Positions 27,601 to 38,267 are shown, counted from the first letter of the stretch. The stretch: 64,000 nucleotides of DNA from Liolophura sinensis (GCF_032854445.1 NC_088302.1:10785338-10849337); one strand, 5' to 3'. Numbers and translations are program-made. Notes: generated by a model from the letters alone, not told the origin.

Positions 27601-30600
27601 CCAAATACAGTTCGACAGGAAGACCATCGATACTGGGGGACTTGTTCAGCGTCATGGATTTTGCTGTAGAATGCAGCTCATCCAAAGTGAACGGCTTCTG
27701 GGAGATCAACTCCTCCATGCAATTTCTCTCAACTCCCTCTGAGGTGAAGAGGCTCTGGTAGAAATCGCATGTGGCCTGCAATAAATCCTTGGTGGAGTTG
27801 CTACTTCGCCGATAAGATTTTCAGTGGCACCCGACAGTGGCAATAGCGAGTTGGGTTCTCGCCTTCCAACAGCCACTTGACTCTGGCACGAAAGGCGGCT
27901 GCTTTATAAGCCTGTTGTTCACCAGCCCGCACTTTACGTTTTAGACCTTCCAACAGGTCAACTAGATGGGTCTCCCCATCACTAACTCTTTTAGAGACCC
28001 TGTTGTAATCCTTCAGCAGTTTACGTTGAGCCCGTTTACGGCGACGTGCCCTAGCCCTACTGTACGACAGTGACACCCGCTTAAGCCCAGATTTGCCCTC
28101 CTCCCAGAATTCAGCAGCGGACCTAAAAGAATCCCTCTCTGACATCCAAGCAGCAAAATAATCTCGCATGTTCTTGTGAAACTCTTCGTCATTCAAAAGG
28201 CTGACGTTGAGTTTCCAGAACCCCGGACCTTTCTCTACCCAATCCCCTGAATCAAATTTGGCTGTGACCATAGTACGATCAGACATGGCAGTGGGTTCAT
28301 GACCTGCATGAACCAGATGTCCAAGGAGATCCTTGCTACAATACACTCTATCCAGACGCGAAGAGTGCGCACCAGTTGGCGAGGTCCAAGTGTATTCATG
28401 GGCATCAGGGTGAAGGAACCTAAAAGTATCCGACAGAGAATATGTTTTTATCAAAGTTGTCAAGGGAGTAGTAGACGAATCAGAAGCTACCGCGGCCGTG
28501 CTTCGCCTATCTATTAGGGGATCTAAGACGCAATTGAAATCGCCGGCCAGGAAGACGTTGGCGTTTGAATCACCCAGAACACCTTCTAGACCTTGGAAAA
28601 ACCGACAACGGCCAGGAACATATGTTGGTGCTTGTACGGCGACAAACGTAAACTCAAAGCCTGAATACTCCGCCTCAACCTTGACCCAACGACCACCGGG
28701 ATCAGTGACAGATGACACTATGGTCCCCGAGGCGAGGAAAGAAGCAAGAAACACAATAGCCGTGCCCGCTCTATGATTCGAGCCGGAGGAGAAAAAGACT
28801 TTCCCTTTCACAGCTGTTTCAATTGACGTCAGTAAAATGCGTCTCCTGTAGAAAAGCAACATCTGCTTTTAATGACCTGAAGGTATGGCCAAGGGAAAAT
28901 TGCTTCCAGTCCGAAAGCAAACCCTGACAATTTAGTGAGACAACATTCAGAGCCATTATGGATCTATTTAAGTTTTGTTTTTCTCGACTTCTTGTACAGG
29001 GCAGCCTTGCGTGCAGCAAAGTCCTCCTGGGACAGGTAAATTACTTTCCTCTGTTTCAAGAGAAATTGACTTTCTCAATTTTTGAGTCGCGGCGCATGGT
29101 CCGATAATGGACTCCTAAAGAAGTGGAGACAGGGACTAAAACCTCGCCTTGATCGTTAGCGTATGCCGGCATTGACTCGTCTAGGTCTTCTCCCGGAACT
29201 GAATCCTCCATTTCCAACGTCCGTGTCGTCCATGGGTAACCGATCCAGAGGCTTCAATGCCGCTAACTTGGACTTTTGGGTGTCTACAAAAATGGCCTCT
29301 AAAGCAGTGCTCCATAAGGACTCATTTACATCTTGTTTTGCAATTGGCTGGGAAAAGGTAAATGACTGACTCCACAAGTCTTGTGAAGAGTCTTGCTCGG
29401 GAAACCAACGGTTCAGTGAAACCCAACGATGCTTCCTCCTGTTTGACCTGGCTACAAACTGATGAAGTACCATCATCTGCATTTTTGTCCACATCATTTT
29501 CCTCCTCTTTACCCCCTTCCTTCCTATCACCCTCCAGCCCATCCTTACCATTATCCATAGCATCTTTATCATTCCAGTCCTCTGCCGCATTCAACTCATT
29601 TTTATCATCATTACCCACTACATCATTGCTACTCTCCTGTCCACCATCCGTATCCCCATTCATCATTTCACAATCATCCTCAGCCTCATTACTATCATCC
29701 GTGTCATCATCACTGTCATCCTTTCCGTCATTATCTCCCTGCTCATTGTCATGATCATCATTATTTCATATCCTCGTCGTCCTTATTACCATTATCATCC
29801 ATCACAACTGCGATGTCATCTTCATCTCCACTACTTGTCCCATTGTCGCTACTCTCAGTGTCCAGATCTTGAGGACAATTCTTTTGGAAATGACCTTCTT
29901 GCTTGCAAATCAAACATTTGTTTTTCAGTGGGCAGTCATTTTTGAGGTTATCTGTCGCCTGGCACAGGTAACAAGCTCGCACCTGCCCTCTGTACCAGAC
30001 TGGTAACCGAAAAGATGCTCCCACCCATATGGCTTCAGGAATGGTGGACGAAATGTTGCTCATCCATACTCTCCTAACCCCATTTTGCAAGGTTCTGTCG
30101 AACAGGTAGCATTCTCGTTCGACAGAGTGCACCGTTCCAAACTGTTTGAGAGCAGCCCCTATCCGTTCATCCGGAATCTCATAGGGGCTCTTCACCTTCA
30201 CCAAAGTTCTGGATTGTTCAACTTCATAAACCGGACAGTTTACTCCATTAAGCACCAGATCTTCATTAAGTAATTTTTGCTTGGCCTCCTCATTGGCGAC
30301 AATGACATTCCACAGATCCCCAGTAACGTTGACCAAACCCCTCAACACTCCGCTGCCGATGCGTTCCTGCAACCCATGATAAACGTCAATCGCTTTTACA
30401 TTGCCTTTAATTGGGCAATTTAAGGCTAAGAGGCCTTTTAATGCGGAAAGCCATTCTGGTAGTAAAAAAAAAAAAAAAAAACCCGCCCAAAGGAGCTACC
30501 TGGCTGACACGTCCAACTGTGTGGACGGCCAGTCAGGTACTGCACTGCGTTCCCAACCCCTTGACTGATCAACTGTCAAGTGACAGTGGCGAACACGAAT

Positions 30601-33600
30601 TTGTTGCCTGTTAGTGACACAAGCCTTTGTGTGCCCTGCTAGCCCGGGATGAATGGAGCTCGACCGGGCCAGCTGACCTTGTTCACTGTCCTATGCTGAA
30701 CCTGTATAGGCCTCCAACACAGGCCACGACAACTGGTGCCTGAGCCAAGCCGCGCGGGCTGGCCCACCGGCCACGCCGACCAAACACCAAAACGTCAAAA
30801 AACTGGTCAAAAATGGAATTTCTGACTGCAAACTATATCAATCGACAGCTCGTGACAAGAAAAATCTGTGAGTATCAGAAACACACAAGAAATCACTGGA
30901 AATCCAGAGAACTGAAAACTGACAGATGAAGCGATCTGACAACACGTCTGACCTCCAAAGCTCTATCTATCGACCTTTTTTTTTGGTACACCACAGCAAA
31001 CTCGGCTGTGAGAGATATATCACACCTTAAAACATATACCTACGCCTATCGACAGGTCCAGCCTATCGTATTGCAACTATAACGCTGCAACCGCCATGTA
31101 GATAGAAACAGAAACGGGGGATTTCAAAACAATTAAACAATTTTAGAACAACTGGGCAATTGTAAAACAACTAACTGAGCAACTAAAGGCGCACGCCAAT
31201 TTCGCCATCCCGAATAATGGCCAGCACGCCATTCCTACACCTGGCCGACTCAAAATCAAAGAGATTCCCATGCCTTTTATGTGGTTCAAACTGTGTCAAC
31301 AAATGCACGCACAAAGTCCTCTTGAAAAGGGTCACGATAAGATCGGCGTGATTCTTAACGCCATCGTGTGCAATAACACAGCACCGATGTTTCCAGATGG
31401 TGCCGATGCTGAGGACGACCAGCTCTCTCAGAACCAATCTCTCCGATTTGGGATGTCTGGAAAGAACACCACCGAAAGAACATCCTTCAGCACCAGCACC
31501 AATGGGCGCATAAGATAACCCGTCATTAAGGTCTCTAACGACTTCCAGGCTTTGCCAACTACAGGACATTCCCACAGCAGGTGCAACAATGCCTCGGGTT
31601 GTAGCGAGCACAGGTGACAATCAGCTGATGCAGACAGCCCTGCTCTCATTAACGCCGATCCAACCCACCACTGGCGATGTCACAACTATACAGCTTCTTT
31701 GCTCTTGGTGTTCACATTGGATGCTCACAAACTTGGAAATAAATGAACCCACGAGTTGGGTTTCTTTCCCAACTGCCCCCAACGCTGAATGCCTTCAGGT
31801 GCTAGAATCCTTTAAAACACCATCAAGGGCTAGGAAAACTCTAGGACATATGTTGACCCATTTAAGGCAACGAACTTGAACTCGAAATCAGAGTGCTCGG
31901 CTTCAATCTCGCCACAAAGTACATCAAGGGATAGCTTCTTACAAGAGGATCTATGAATACCAAAAGTATGCAAAAGAAAACACTCAAATTCTAGAGTTAT
32001 CAAGTAAAACAGACGGAACGATCTGACAACATGTCCGACCTTAAGCTCTATCTATTTACTGTTGCTTGTATATCCGTCCTCAAGAGTAAATACATGGATA
32101 TGACTATAACATTCAGCACACTATGATGTCTCAGTTATATTTTTTCACATTCACATTTCACGGTCAGGAATTAATCTGCTGAATTTAAAACTCTTCAACT
32201 ATACAATGAGTGGGCCTCCGAGGCCAAGGGGCTTAGCACGACAGCGCGTCGCAATGGCCCAGGAGCTTCTCACCAATGCGGTCGCTTTGAGTCCAGCTCA
32301 TGCTGGATTACTCTCCAGTCGTACGTGGGAAGGTCTGCCAACAACCTGCGGGTGGTTGTGGGTTTCCCGCGGGCTTTTTGTCCGGTTTCCCCCACCATAA
32401 TGATGGCTGCCTTCGTTTAAGTGAAATAAATGAATAAATTATACGATGACCTGAAAAAAGTAAAAAAAAATTATTTCCATCTTATATCTACTTGAGCTTC
32501 ATGTCTCTGTTGCACCTCATTTTTTACATAGATTGATTCTTTCAATGTCAAGGTTGACGTTAATTAGACATCTCATTCATCCTTAAAAGAACATCGTTTG
32601 ACCTTGAAGCAACGCCCTGTATAAGTGTAAATATATAGGCCAATGTGACATTGTGTTCGCAACACATTTCGTGTCATGCTAGTCCTTACCGACACTAAGT
32701 TTACAGAATATTTTATACATACGACATCAGTACCATCACAACTGAACGCATATGGATTCTTACTGAGGGATTCTTCTTCCCAACTGCGTTTGAAATCGAC
32801 ACTTGTTATAACAAAGCTGCTTCCCCTTAATTACGTTGCTATTTAATACACGCAGTCATCGCCCGGCGCTTGAATCCAGGTGGACAACTACATGTCATTG
32901 GATATATGTTACATTTGATATATTAGAAGGTGGGAGGAAGGGTGGTAGGAGAGGGAGGCGGGTGGGGGGGGGGGGGGGGGAGAGGATAGGCTAAAGGATT
33001 TTACCATAGTTCATTCGGACGTTATCTAACCAGCCAAACGCAAGTTACTTTCACATGTTTGGTAGATATATAAATCAAAATTTCAGCTAGAATTCTCACG
33101 AGGCCATAGAATACGCCATATTACTGAAACAGGAAACACGATATCGCGTCACTCGTACATCACGCTATGACTAAACGGCAATACAGGTTTCAGGTGACGT
33201 CACCGGGTATAGCTGCATTCTCGGGTTATAGATATAAGTTGTGCATGATTGATCAAAATTTATAACATGACAGTGTTTTCGATTTTCTCAATGTGGGGGA
33301 TTTTGCTTACCTCGAACTGCGATACTGCGGTGATGCAACGTAAAAAGAATTAAAACTTTACATGAGACACTTTAATTATGCATTTGTTCAGGTCTTTTCT
33401 TTTCCTTTGAAGTGTAAATTAACCTTTGAGGATATGCAATAACAAGTCTTGCCCTCTCTCAGATTTCCTTATTAATTTAATGCCAACTTACTCGTTAAAT
33501 CCCATTTGCCTGCATACAACTTTGGCATTCAATAAACTAAAAGTTTCCCCGCAGATTGTCCCCCATTCTCCGTTCCTCAGCATCTCCAGTCTCCCACGTC

Positions 33601-36600
33601 TCTCGTCCGGCCCTCCTGTCAGGCGTAAACTTAAGTCACGTGATTCTGAAGCTGGGCCTGACTCGAAGTAATAAAAAAAGCAATCAGATTTTGAAAGAAG
33701 GAATAAATTATAATGGCTTTACTCCATTTAGGAGATTGGGATAAGTAACTATTTGATGAAGGCCAAGCATCTTCCTTAAGGTCCAGATGTTACTAAGGCA
33801 TTACTCCAGAAGATTTGCCATCATATGGTAATTTTATCAGTTTTGTGGGTAGATAAACCGGAATATCAAGGAAACACAACCGATCTAGACGATGACCTTT
33901 GCAACGTGTGATATAAAGATATGGCTCCGCACATCGTATTTGTGAAAGATAAATGGTTTTCAATGAAGGCTAAACTGCACAAACAACCACACGAGCTTCG
34001 TCGGCAACTAATAGGAAACTCATAGAAATCCACACATTCCTTGCCAAAAGCTTGGATTGAACCGTATATATCTCGTGTATCCCAAACAGCGATTGCTTGA
34101 GAGGCATGCGTCTTCAACGCTAGGCCATGACCTGATCCCCTTTGTCTGTAAAGGTTCGAGCTAATGAAAGGACAGTATATTGTTGAACAACAGAAGACAA
34201 CTCCCACTGCCACCTACGATCCATGCGGTTTTGTAAACATTTGTTGAGTTGTGGGTCGCATGAGGAATCATACAAGTTCCGCAAACTGAGCCAAACTGCG
34301 TGTTCCCGTGGGATTTGCTATCATTATCTAACCAGGGAACATAGCATCTTCAATTTAGGAATACGTGTACGTCAGTCTATGGAGACCAATCGGCAAAACA
34401 CAAATACGTACAGATATATCAGGAGTTCAACTTATTTTTGGACTACACAGTTCTCCTCAAGTTCTCAACTATAATAGCAATATAAGACTCCTTGAAAAAG
34501 TCCTCGAATTATTGTGTACACAATGTTCATACCGATACATACACCCTTCAACACAGCTGGTCCCATTCGTTTAAATGAAATAGTTTATAGTAGGGCGTAA
34601 AACAAAAATATATAAACAAACAAATAAGTAATTAAATTACAGTAGGGGTACTCCGCAGATACATAAACTACTTCTGTATACACTACTTAGCGTTGTATAT
34701 CACACTAAACATATAAGCACTCTCCTAATCAGGGCATACTTACAATAGATAAACAGAGTTGTGTTCGTTGTGCACTCTGACCCGAGGCTAAAAGTACAGG
34801 TTCTGTGATATGGACATTCCGCATTCACAGATGGTGTGTCTGGGGACAGAGGCTGACCATACTCTGCCTCAGCGTATGATCTGTTGAATGAAAAACATAA
34901 AACGATATCAAGTCAAAGAAATGAAACATATGCAAAACTTGCGCCCAGATCCGGTTTATTTTTGTACAACTAGACATATATCACATTTATAAAATAAAAT
35001 GCGAACAAAATTTTACCTGACGCAAACAACATTTTAAGCAGACATAGCATGAAAAGCGTCTACCGAGCCGAAAACAGGAATCATTAAAATACGAAAAACT
35101 TCAACATAAATCGGGCTGGTTTTCATCCCGAACTTTCGATCGGAAATTTAGATTAAAATCAGGGAAAATCTGGAGGAGTTATACACATATATGAAGAATG
35201 GAAAGCAAACCACCAGTCAGATAATCGGGAAAAGCTAAATATGCAAAACTTATGCATCAATCCAGCTGGTTTTCAAACTTGGCCAAAAAATGAACGAAAA
35301 CTATTAAATAAATCGGATAATATTTGAAGCAGTTATTGCACATTTCAAACTTAATCCGAGGTAATAAAAAATTAACCAGCACACAAAATTTTACAAAACA
35401 TAACAATAAGCAGTTATTACACAGAAATCAATAAAAAAATGGGAATAACGGAATCAACTAAATATGCAGAACTTATGCATGGATCGGGCTCATTTTCCAT
35501 TCTGATATAAGGGCCCACATGAACAATGTAGGTTATGAGTTTTCGTGATTTTCCTCAAACCAGTTTTGAGGATATCAGCAAATTACATGAAACTTGCCCA
35601 TGTCCTCTCAGAATCAAGGTAATGTTTATATAGGCATATTTATGTAAGATTCGAACTGGTTTTCAACATTAGACTGCGGTTACAGGATAAAACCCTGCGC
35701 TCAGTAATTTATAAACATCTGGCAATATTCAAAGCAGTAATTGCACTGAAATCATAAATTTATTAAATGTACAAATTTGCATGAATCTGATTAGTTTTCG
35801 TACATGACCTGGGGGCTTGCTTAGTCATTATAACTTGACATTTTCATGATTTTCCACTGCTCCAACGACCCACAGAAAAAGCCATGGCTATTACATAAAA
35901 CCATATTTTTATCAAACAAGGTTTTAAACAAGAACCGTTAATTGTGTGGAATCAAAAACTCACACAGTCAGCCCAAGTCTAGTCTGGCAAATCCAGTTGG
36001 CAATCTTCTGTTCCTTGTCACCAAAAAACAATCTCTCACTGTAGCAAACCGGATACCACGTAGGATCCGACGAGGACATGCGTACCTCGACCTGCCCCCA
36101 TCGTTCTTTCAGCCCATGAACTCTCATCAATTGATCCGCAGACTGGTGAAGGACAACCGCGTTCGAAAAATCCGCATGAGCTGTGCGGTCAAGCAAAAGT
36201 TAAGATGTTACTGTGTTTGTAAACAATGCACAACAATCAGCTGTCAAGGAGCACCACAGTCATCACGAATAGTTCATTTTTATACAATTACCTATGGGAA
36301 AGCTTTCAGTTCAAAAATGTTTGTAATGCTGATTAAAATAATTGTAAAAAAGACAAAATATACTCACTAGATGATAACACATCGCTAATTTTCACTTTCA
36401 AATATAGATCAAGCCATTATTGTAAAATAATTCGAAAAATTTTTAAATTTACTTCAACAGATTAAATTTTAAAATGCAGATTAAATCGCTTCACACCTTA
36501 AAATCAAAAACAAAACATTTAAAATGTTTATAACAGTCGTTATACAACACAAGAGTGTCATTACTTTAACATACACATCTCATTAACGGACGAATATGCT

Positions 36601-37695
36601 TGCTGTTATATGAATGAGTTGGTACACCTAAATTAAAACTTCTAGCAAAAAAACTATTGATCATAGCACTGAAAATGTGTAGGGTTACAAGTTGGTACAC
36701 ATTACATATTTCTTGCTGTGATTGTTTTCGATTTCCAAGGTCATTCAAAGTATGTAACGTCAAAACCTGTAAAACTGTGTTTTTGGATTATACATATAAA
36801 AATTTAAAACTGACGTCATATTCCACCAATGGCCCGCTTCTAAAATGTTTAAAGGATATGTTTTGTTCAAACTGTATGTAACCGCATATGCCGCTCAAAG
36901 GAAGCACATGTTCGACAGGTTTACTAAAACGATTTCTCCAAATGCTCACTTATCTATTTTCCTTCCGCATTGCTCAAAACATATCTCAAATATTTTACTT
37001 TTTGGATCAAATGACCTATCTCTTGAAGACAATAAAACCATATTCTGTTCTGTGCACAAATTCATTCAAGATACTCGAAGATTTATCCATCGTACTCACC
37101 AAGTAGTTCAAACAAGCTCCTTTTAAGGTACAAAGTGCTAAGACTGAAACCCATTCCTAAATCTGTTATATAATCGGTACTTAATGAAGTATATGAGTGT
37201 GTGCAGTATTGGATGCCTATGTGTATTGTACATATTGTAAATATTTTATTCTTCACTATCAAGTTTTGATTATATAAATGTATGATGTATATAAGTTTGA
37301 GGAGACCCCCTAGTGACCCATGGGTTGTGGGATATCCTCAGTAAACAAATAAAGAATTAAATTAAATTAACTAATACCGCTCCACATGAATATTAAATTT
37401 GGAAGGATTTGTCCATCGGGTCTTGAGAAGACGTTTAAAGGCTTCAAGCTGTAAACTTGAAACCCAAAAAGAAAACACTGAAAAAGAGACGAGTAAGTAT
37501 TCATTTATAAAGATACTATATATTTTAGTCCAATTATTAATCAGTAACTATATAGGTGAGGTGATATTTGCAGTTTTCTGTGTGACCTCAGTTAAACATG
37601 TTAAAAGAAAATGAGGTATACTCAGACTTACCCGTGGTCAACAAGCCTTTGGCGGTAACAAGGGCTGTGAGTACCGCTACCATCAGCCTCACCAT
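12669..37695 (-). CDS. Five-SRCR-domain single-pass membrane receptor, 705 aa, 15 coding exons
   Basis: Exons, 5' to 3' on the minus strand: 37632-37695, 35964-36180, 34744-34880, 33492-33657, 25100-25257, 24002-24164, 23657-23823, 23074-23221, 21879-22060, 20511-20664, 18713-18894, 18343-18390, 15927-16028, 15309-15391, 12669-12815. They sum to 2118 nt with consistent phases and GT-AG introns. Order: signal peptide (1 to about 20), five SRCR domains (about 30-140, 140-248, 248-358, 358-468, 468-580), a stalk, a transmembrane helix (about 599-618) followed by Lys/Arg stop-transfer residues, and an 88-residue tail with PPSY at 676-679. Each domain has six cysteines and is split over two exons with phases 1-2-1, as is usual for group A SRCR domains. 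Such receptors bind polyanionic or microbial ligands; the ligand here is unknown. The PPxY motif suggests binding of WW-domain proteins such as Nedd4-type ligases (inference). Confidence 0.9.
12935..13412. repeat. 38-bp minisatellite in SRCR intron 14
   Basis: About 12 copies of a unit near 38 bp (gacaccctgctcagtcgcag, then tacactgataacagaaaa). Diverged relatives are visible at 49050-49220, next to the relic exon. Confidence 0.88.
13460..13700. repeat. Dispersed-repeat fragment in SRCR intron 14
   Basis: The stretch ggggtaaaccgctgacttct with aagtaac resembles pieces at 20060, 22200 and 46620. A poly-C run follows at about 13712-13728. No coding sequence. Confidence 0.4.
13930..15285. repeat. 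30-bp minisatellite in SRCR intron 14, two subfamilies
   Basis: From 13950 to 14740 there are about 26 copies of a 30-bp unit (cttccccaaggcaaacagat, then gcccgctgtt). From 14740 to 15285 more diverged 30-bp units (tcccaaggactacagataac, then tacattt) continue in the same register. The multiple-of-three unit lacks stops in several frames, giving reading frames of 200-270 codons on both strands that are not genes. Confidence 0.93.
16681..16791. repeat. Inverted repeat (24-nt arms) in SRCR intron 12
   Basis: The arm at 16681-16704 (cccattgtatcaaattt onward) pairs with 16768-16791 at 23 of 24 positions across a 63-nt loop. It may be the end of a small foldback element. Confidence 0.6.
18106..18326 (+). 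mobile_element. tRNA-derived SINE copy in SRCR intron 12
   Basis: Shares ctcatactggcatcc, cgtgggaaggcctgtcagca and a tail caaataaatc with the main SINE family; inserted antisense to the receptor gene and ending only about 15 bp before exon 12. Confidence 0.7.
19715..19815 (-). mobile_element. SINE fragment in SRCR intron 10
   Basis: The tail half only: tttatttgatttacgcctta, gaatatttttcttata, cggccagcattatgatggg, aggaaaccgg. Confidence 0.65.
20040..20235. repeat. Dispersed repeat, second family
   Basis: The stretch ggtaaaccgcggaccttt, aagttgctga and caaacgtcgaccactta recurs with changes at 22195-22370 and 46570-46700. It is probably an old SINE-like element; the ends are not defined. Confidence 0.5.
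20895..21010 (+). repeat. Short tandem repeat (ctcaggagcgccctggaaga) in SRCR intron 9
   Basis: Four to five imperfect copies of a unit near 20 bp. Non-coding. Confidence 0.65.
21515..21740 (-). mobile_element. tRNA-derived SINE copy in SRCR intron 9
   Basis: Family core in reverse orientation: tttatttaattgaagtttta, gaatattgca, ggcagccacccgcaggttgc, then the head side agaggcccctgggttattgc. Confidence 0.7.
21879..23221 (-). other. SRCR domain 4 (exons 8-9)
   Basis: A canonical domain: VRLVGGD, GRLEVKIGGIWGTVC and VACRTLGFN in exon 8; PIWLNTVRC, LREC, TQCSHETD and ISC in exon 9. All six cysteines are in place. Confidence 0.88.
22140..22390. repeat. Dispersed repeat, second family, in SRCR intron 8
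   Basis: Aligns with 20040-20235: cgtaaaccaccgacctt, aagttacaga, ataaacgtcgccgaccgctta and aaagccccataagcagcgaaagc. Confidence 0.5.
23657..24164 (-). other. SRCR domain 3 (exons 6-7)
   Basis: Exon 6 has GRLDVKIGGQWKALC and VACREMGLP; exon 7 has FSCW, LSQC, GDC and IMC. The intron between them is only 178 bp. The position of the usual WGTVC is WKALC. Confidence 0.85.
24945..25035 (-). mobile_element. SINE fragment in SRCR intron 5
   Basis: Tail half of the main SINE: catttgactggtgttttatg, gaatatttcacttatatgac, gacagccagcattata. It ends about 65 bp from exon 5. Confidence 0.65.
25866..27781 (-). pseudogene. LINE ORF2, reverse transcriptase part
   Basis: SIDGLPVELY and RNWRPI lie in one frame (27781-27428). 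The next frame has SLDNEKAFDRLEW, RGVRQGCPLSPLLY and the catalytic QYADDASLF. The frame stops at 25866; the C-terminal end continues in another frame at 25900-25640 (VIDHLKVVPSLFHRDL), homologous to the end of the shorter LINE copy. Not functional as it stands. Confidence 0.88.
27801..28956 (-). pseudogene. LINE ORF2, endonuclease part
   Basis: Starts at ATG 28956-28954 (MALNVVSLNCQGL, then FLQETHF, an EEP/AP-endonuclease N terminus). It shifts frame near 28830 and continues with AGDFNCVLD, SRLDRVYC and SDRTMV, the active-site motifs of the family. A basic linker follows and the frame ends at 27801. Confidence 0.82.
29156..30420 (-). pseudogene. LINE ORF1 protein, CCHC zinc-knuckle type, degraded
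   Basis: The frame from about 30372 to 29761 encodes an RNA-binding ORF1 with two knuckles (CYLC...NDC and CLICKQEGHFQKNC) behind an RRM-like region (RTLVKV, IGAALKQFGTVHSVE), as in Tx1-type ORF1 and the related ZCCHC3-like proteins. An Asp/Glu/Asn-rich low-complexity stretch follows, and the C-terminal part continues in another frame to 29156, so one or more frameshifts are present. Confidence 0.75.
30971..32056 (-). mobile_element. Second LINE copy, internally deleted, head-to-tail with the first
   Basis: The 3' end (30976-31080) and the 5' end (about 31990-32050, with gatctgacaac and agctctatctat) match the corresponding ends of the long copy. Between them only an endonuclease fragment (about 31950-31690; DFEFKFVAL) and the ORF2 C terminus (31650-31183; a zinc-finger of the zf-RVT type, CHLC and HLLWECP) remain. 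The middle of ORF2 is deleted. Its 3' end abuts the 5' end of the long copy. Confidence 0.75.
32207..32440 (+). mobile_element. tRNA-derived SINE, near full length, in SRCR intron 4
   Basis: The head (gggcctccgaggccaagggg), a linker with caatggcccaggagcttctc, a B-box-like stretch near ctttgagtccagctcatgct, the core cgtacgtgggaaggtctgcc and the tail aagtgaaataaatgaataaa are all present. Confidence 0.78.
32441..33491. other. Part of SRCR intron 4 without recognised elements
   Basis: Unique-looking AT-rich sequence. A poly-G run lies at about 32963-32981. No exon seen. Confidence 0.5.
34744..36180 (-). other. SRCR domain 1 (exons 2-3), divergent
   Basis: Exon 2 gives GQVEVR, a PVC and WICQTRLGL; exon 3 gives AECP, RTC, SEC and IYC, so the six cysteines are present. 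The usual GRLE and WGTVC motifs are changed to GQVEV and WYPVC, and the WLxxxxC part is lost. It is recognisable mainly from the cysteine spacing and the 1-2-1 intron phases. It may bind differently or act as a spacer. Confidence 0.7.
34925..35835. repeat. Degenerate tandem repeat of about 125-220 bp in SRCR intron 2
   Basis: A motif like aacttatgcat, then a variable atc and ctggttttc recurs near 34935, 35100, 35250, 35470, 35645 and 35775. The intervals are roughly 125-220 bp, so these look like old, diverged copies of a long unit. Confidence 0.55.
36181..37631 (-). other. Intron 1 of the SRCR gene
   Basis: AT-rich, with no recognisable element. The short reading frames at 36657-37126 have no supporting splice sites or family resemblance. 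Confidence 0.6.
37632..37695 (-). other. SRCR gene exon 1: start codon and signal peptide
   Basis: ATG at 37695-37693 followed by a short hydrophobic run (MVRLMVAVLTALVTA) typical of a secretory signal. It ends in phase 1 at a consensus donor (gtaagt) and joins exon 2 to make an Ala codon. The bases just upstream read ttttgtacag then aaATG, so an additional 5' UTR intron is possible. Confidence 0.8.
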
Positions 37696-38267
37696 TTCTG
37701 TACAAAACAATCACATCCCTCTTATTAATATTACAACATGCCAGACGTTTTAAACCTGTTTGTATAAATTGTTTCGGTTAAATACACCAGACATCGCCGT
37801 GTAAGATGTTCAGGTGTCTGTAGGCTGATGGTTATTAACCCTTACATCTTCCTGATTTGTGCCATGTTAGAAAAGTAGCCTAATAAATTCGTTCTTTATC
37901 TACATACTTTTTCAGGCCATCTTAAGAAATTTTCCACATCCACACTGGCACTCAGGCATATTACCGACCAACTTTCCCGCGTAAGGCATACAAACTTGCA
38001 CGCCATGATAGTAACAAACCGCACAAATGACTCCATGCACGCGCGATGTCAAAACCACTTATTGTCACCAGAGTGATACGAACATTGACACCCAACATTA
38101 CAATTAGTATAAATGAAAATTACAGAGACTGTAAAAACGCATAAAACCTTTAAAGAATCCAATAAATAAATAAATACATAAATGTGACGGTCAAACCTTG
38201 ATAGTTGCCGTTGTAAAGCATTCTAGGAAAATATCAGTTAAGGACTGTCAATGGCCTCAGAATCTAA

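Larger units (their letters stand above)
25519..30965 (-). mobile_element. L1/Tx1-like LINE, long but degenerate copy, in SRCR intron 4
   Basis: A non-LTR retrotransposon on the same strand as the host gene. It has ORF1 with CCHC zinc knuckles (about 30420-29156), ORF2 with an AP-endonuclease and reverse transcriptase (28956 to about 25640), and a 3' end at an oligo-T run on the + strand (25520-25529). The flanks on both sides contain ctatctatc, consistent with a target duplication in a short GATA/TATC repeat. Frameshifts near 28830, 27800 and 27465, and loss of the C-terminal zinc-finger part near 25900, make it inactive. The assignment to the L1/Tx1 group rests on the ORF1 type and the RT motifs. 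Confidence 0.88.
25100..33657 (-). other. SRCR domain 2 (exons 4-5), split by an 8.2-kb intron
   Basis: Exon 4 (33492-33657) has GRLEML, GEWGTIC and VVCRQMGFN; exon 5 (25100-25257) has RVRC, LIEC, NSC and VEC. They join in phase 2 to give a Glu codon between FN and SLAHF. Intron 4 contains both LINE copies and one SINE. The acceptor chosen for exon 4 (tcag before GCCCAG) is the one that restores the final Cys of domain 1. Confidence 0.85.

Noticed and set aside
29362-29754. Ser-rich 130-codon protein on the plus strand
   Set aside because: Antisense of the Asp/Glu-rich low-complexity part of LINE ORF1.
31183-31649. Independent host gene with a CxxC zinc finger
   Set aside because: CHLC...HLLWECP is the zinc-finger end of LINE ORF2, and the flanks match the long LINE copy.
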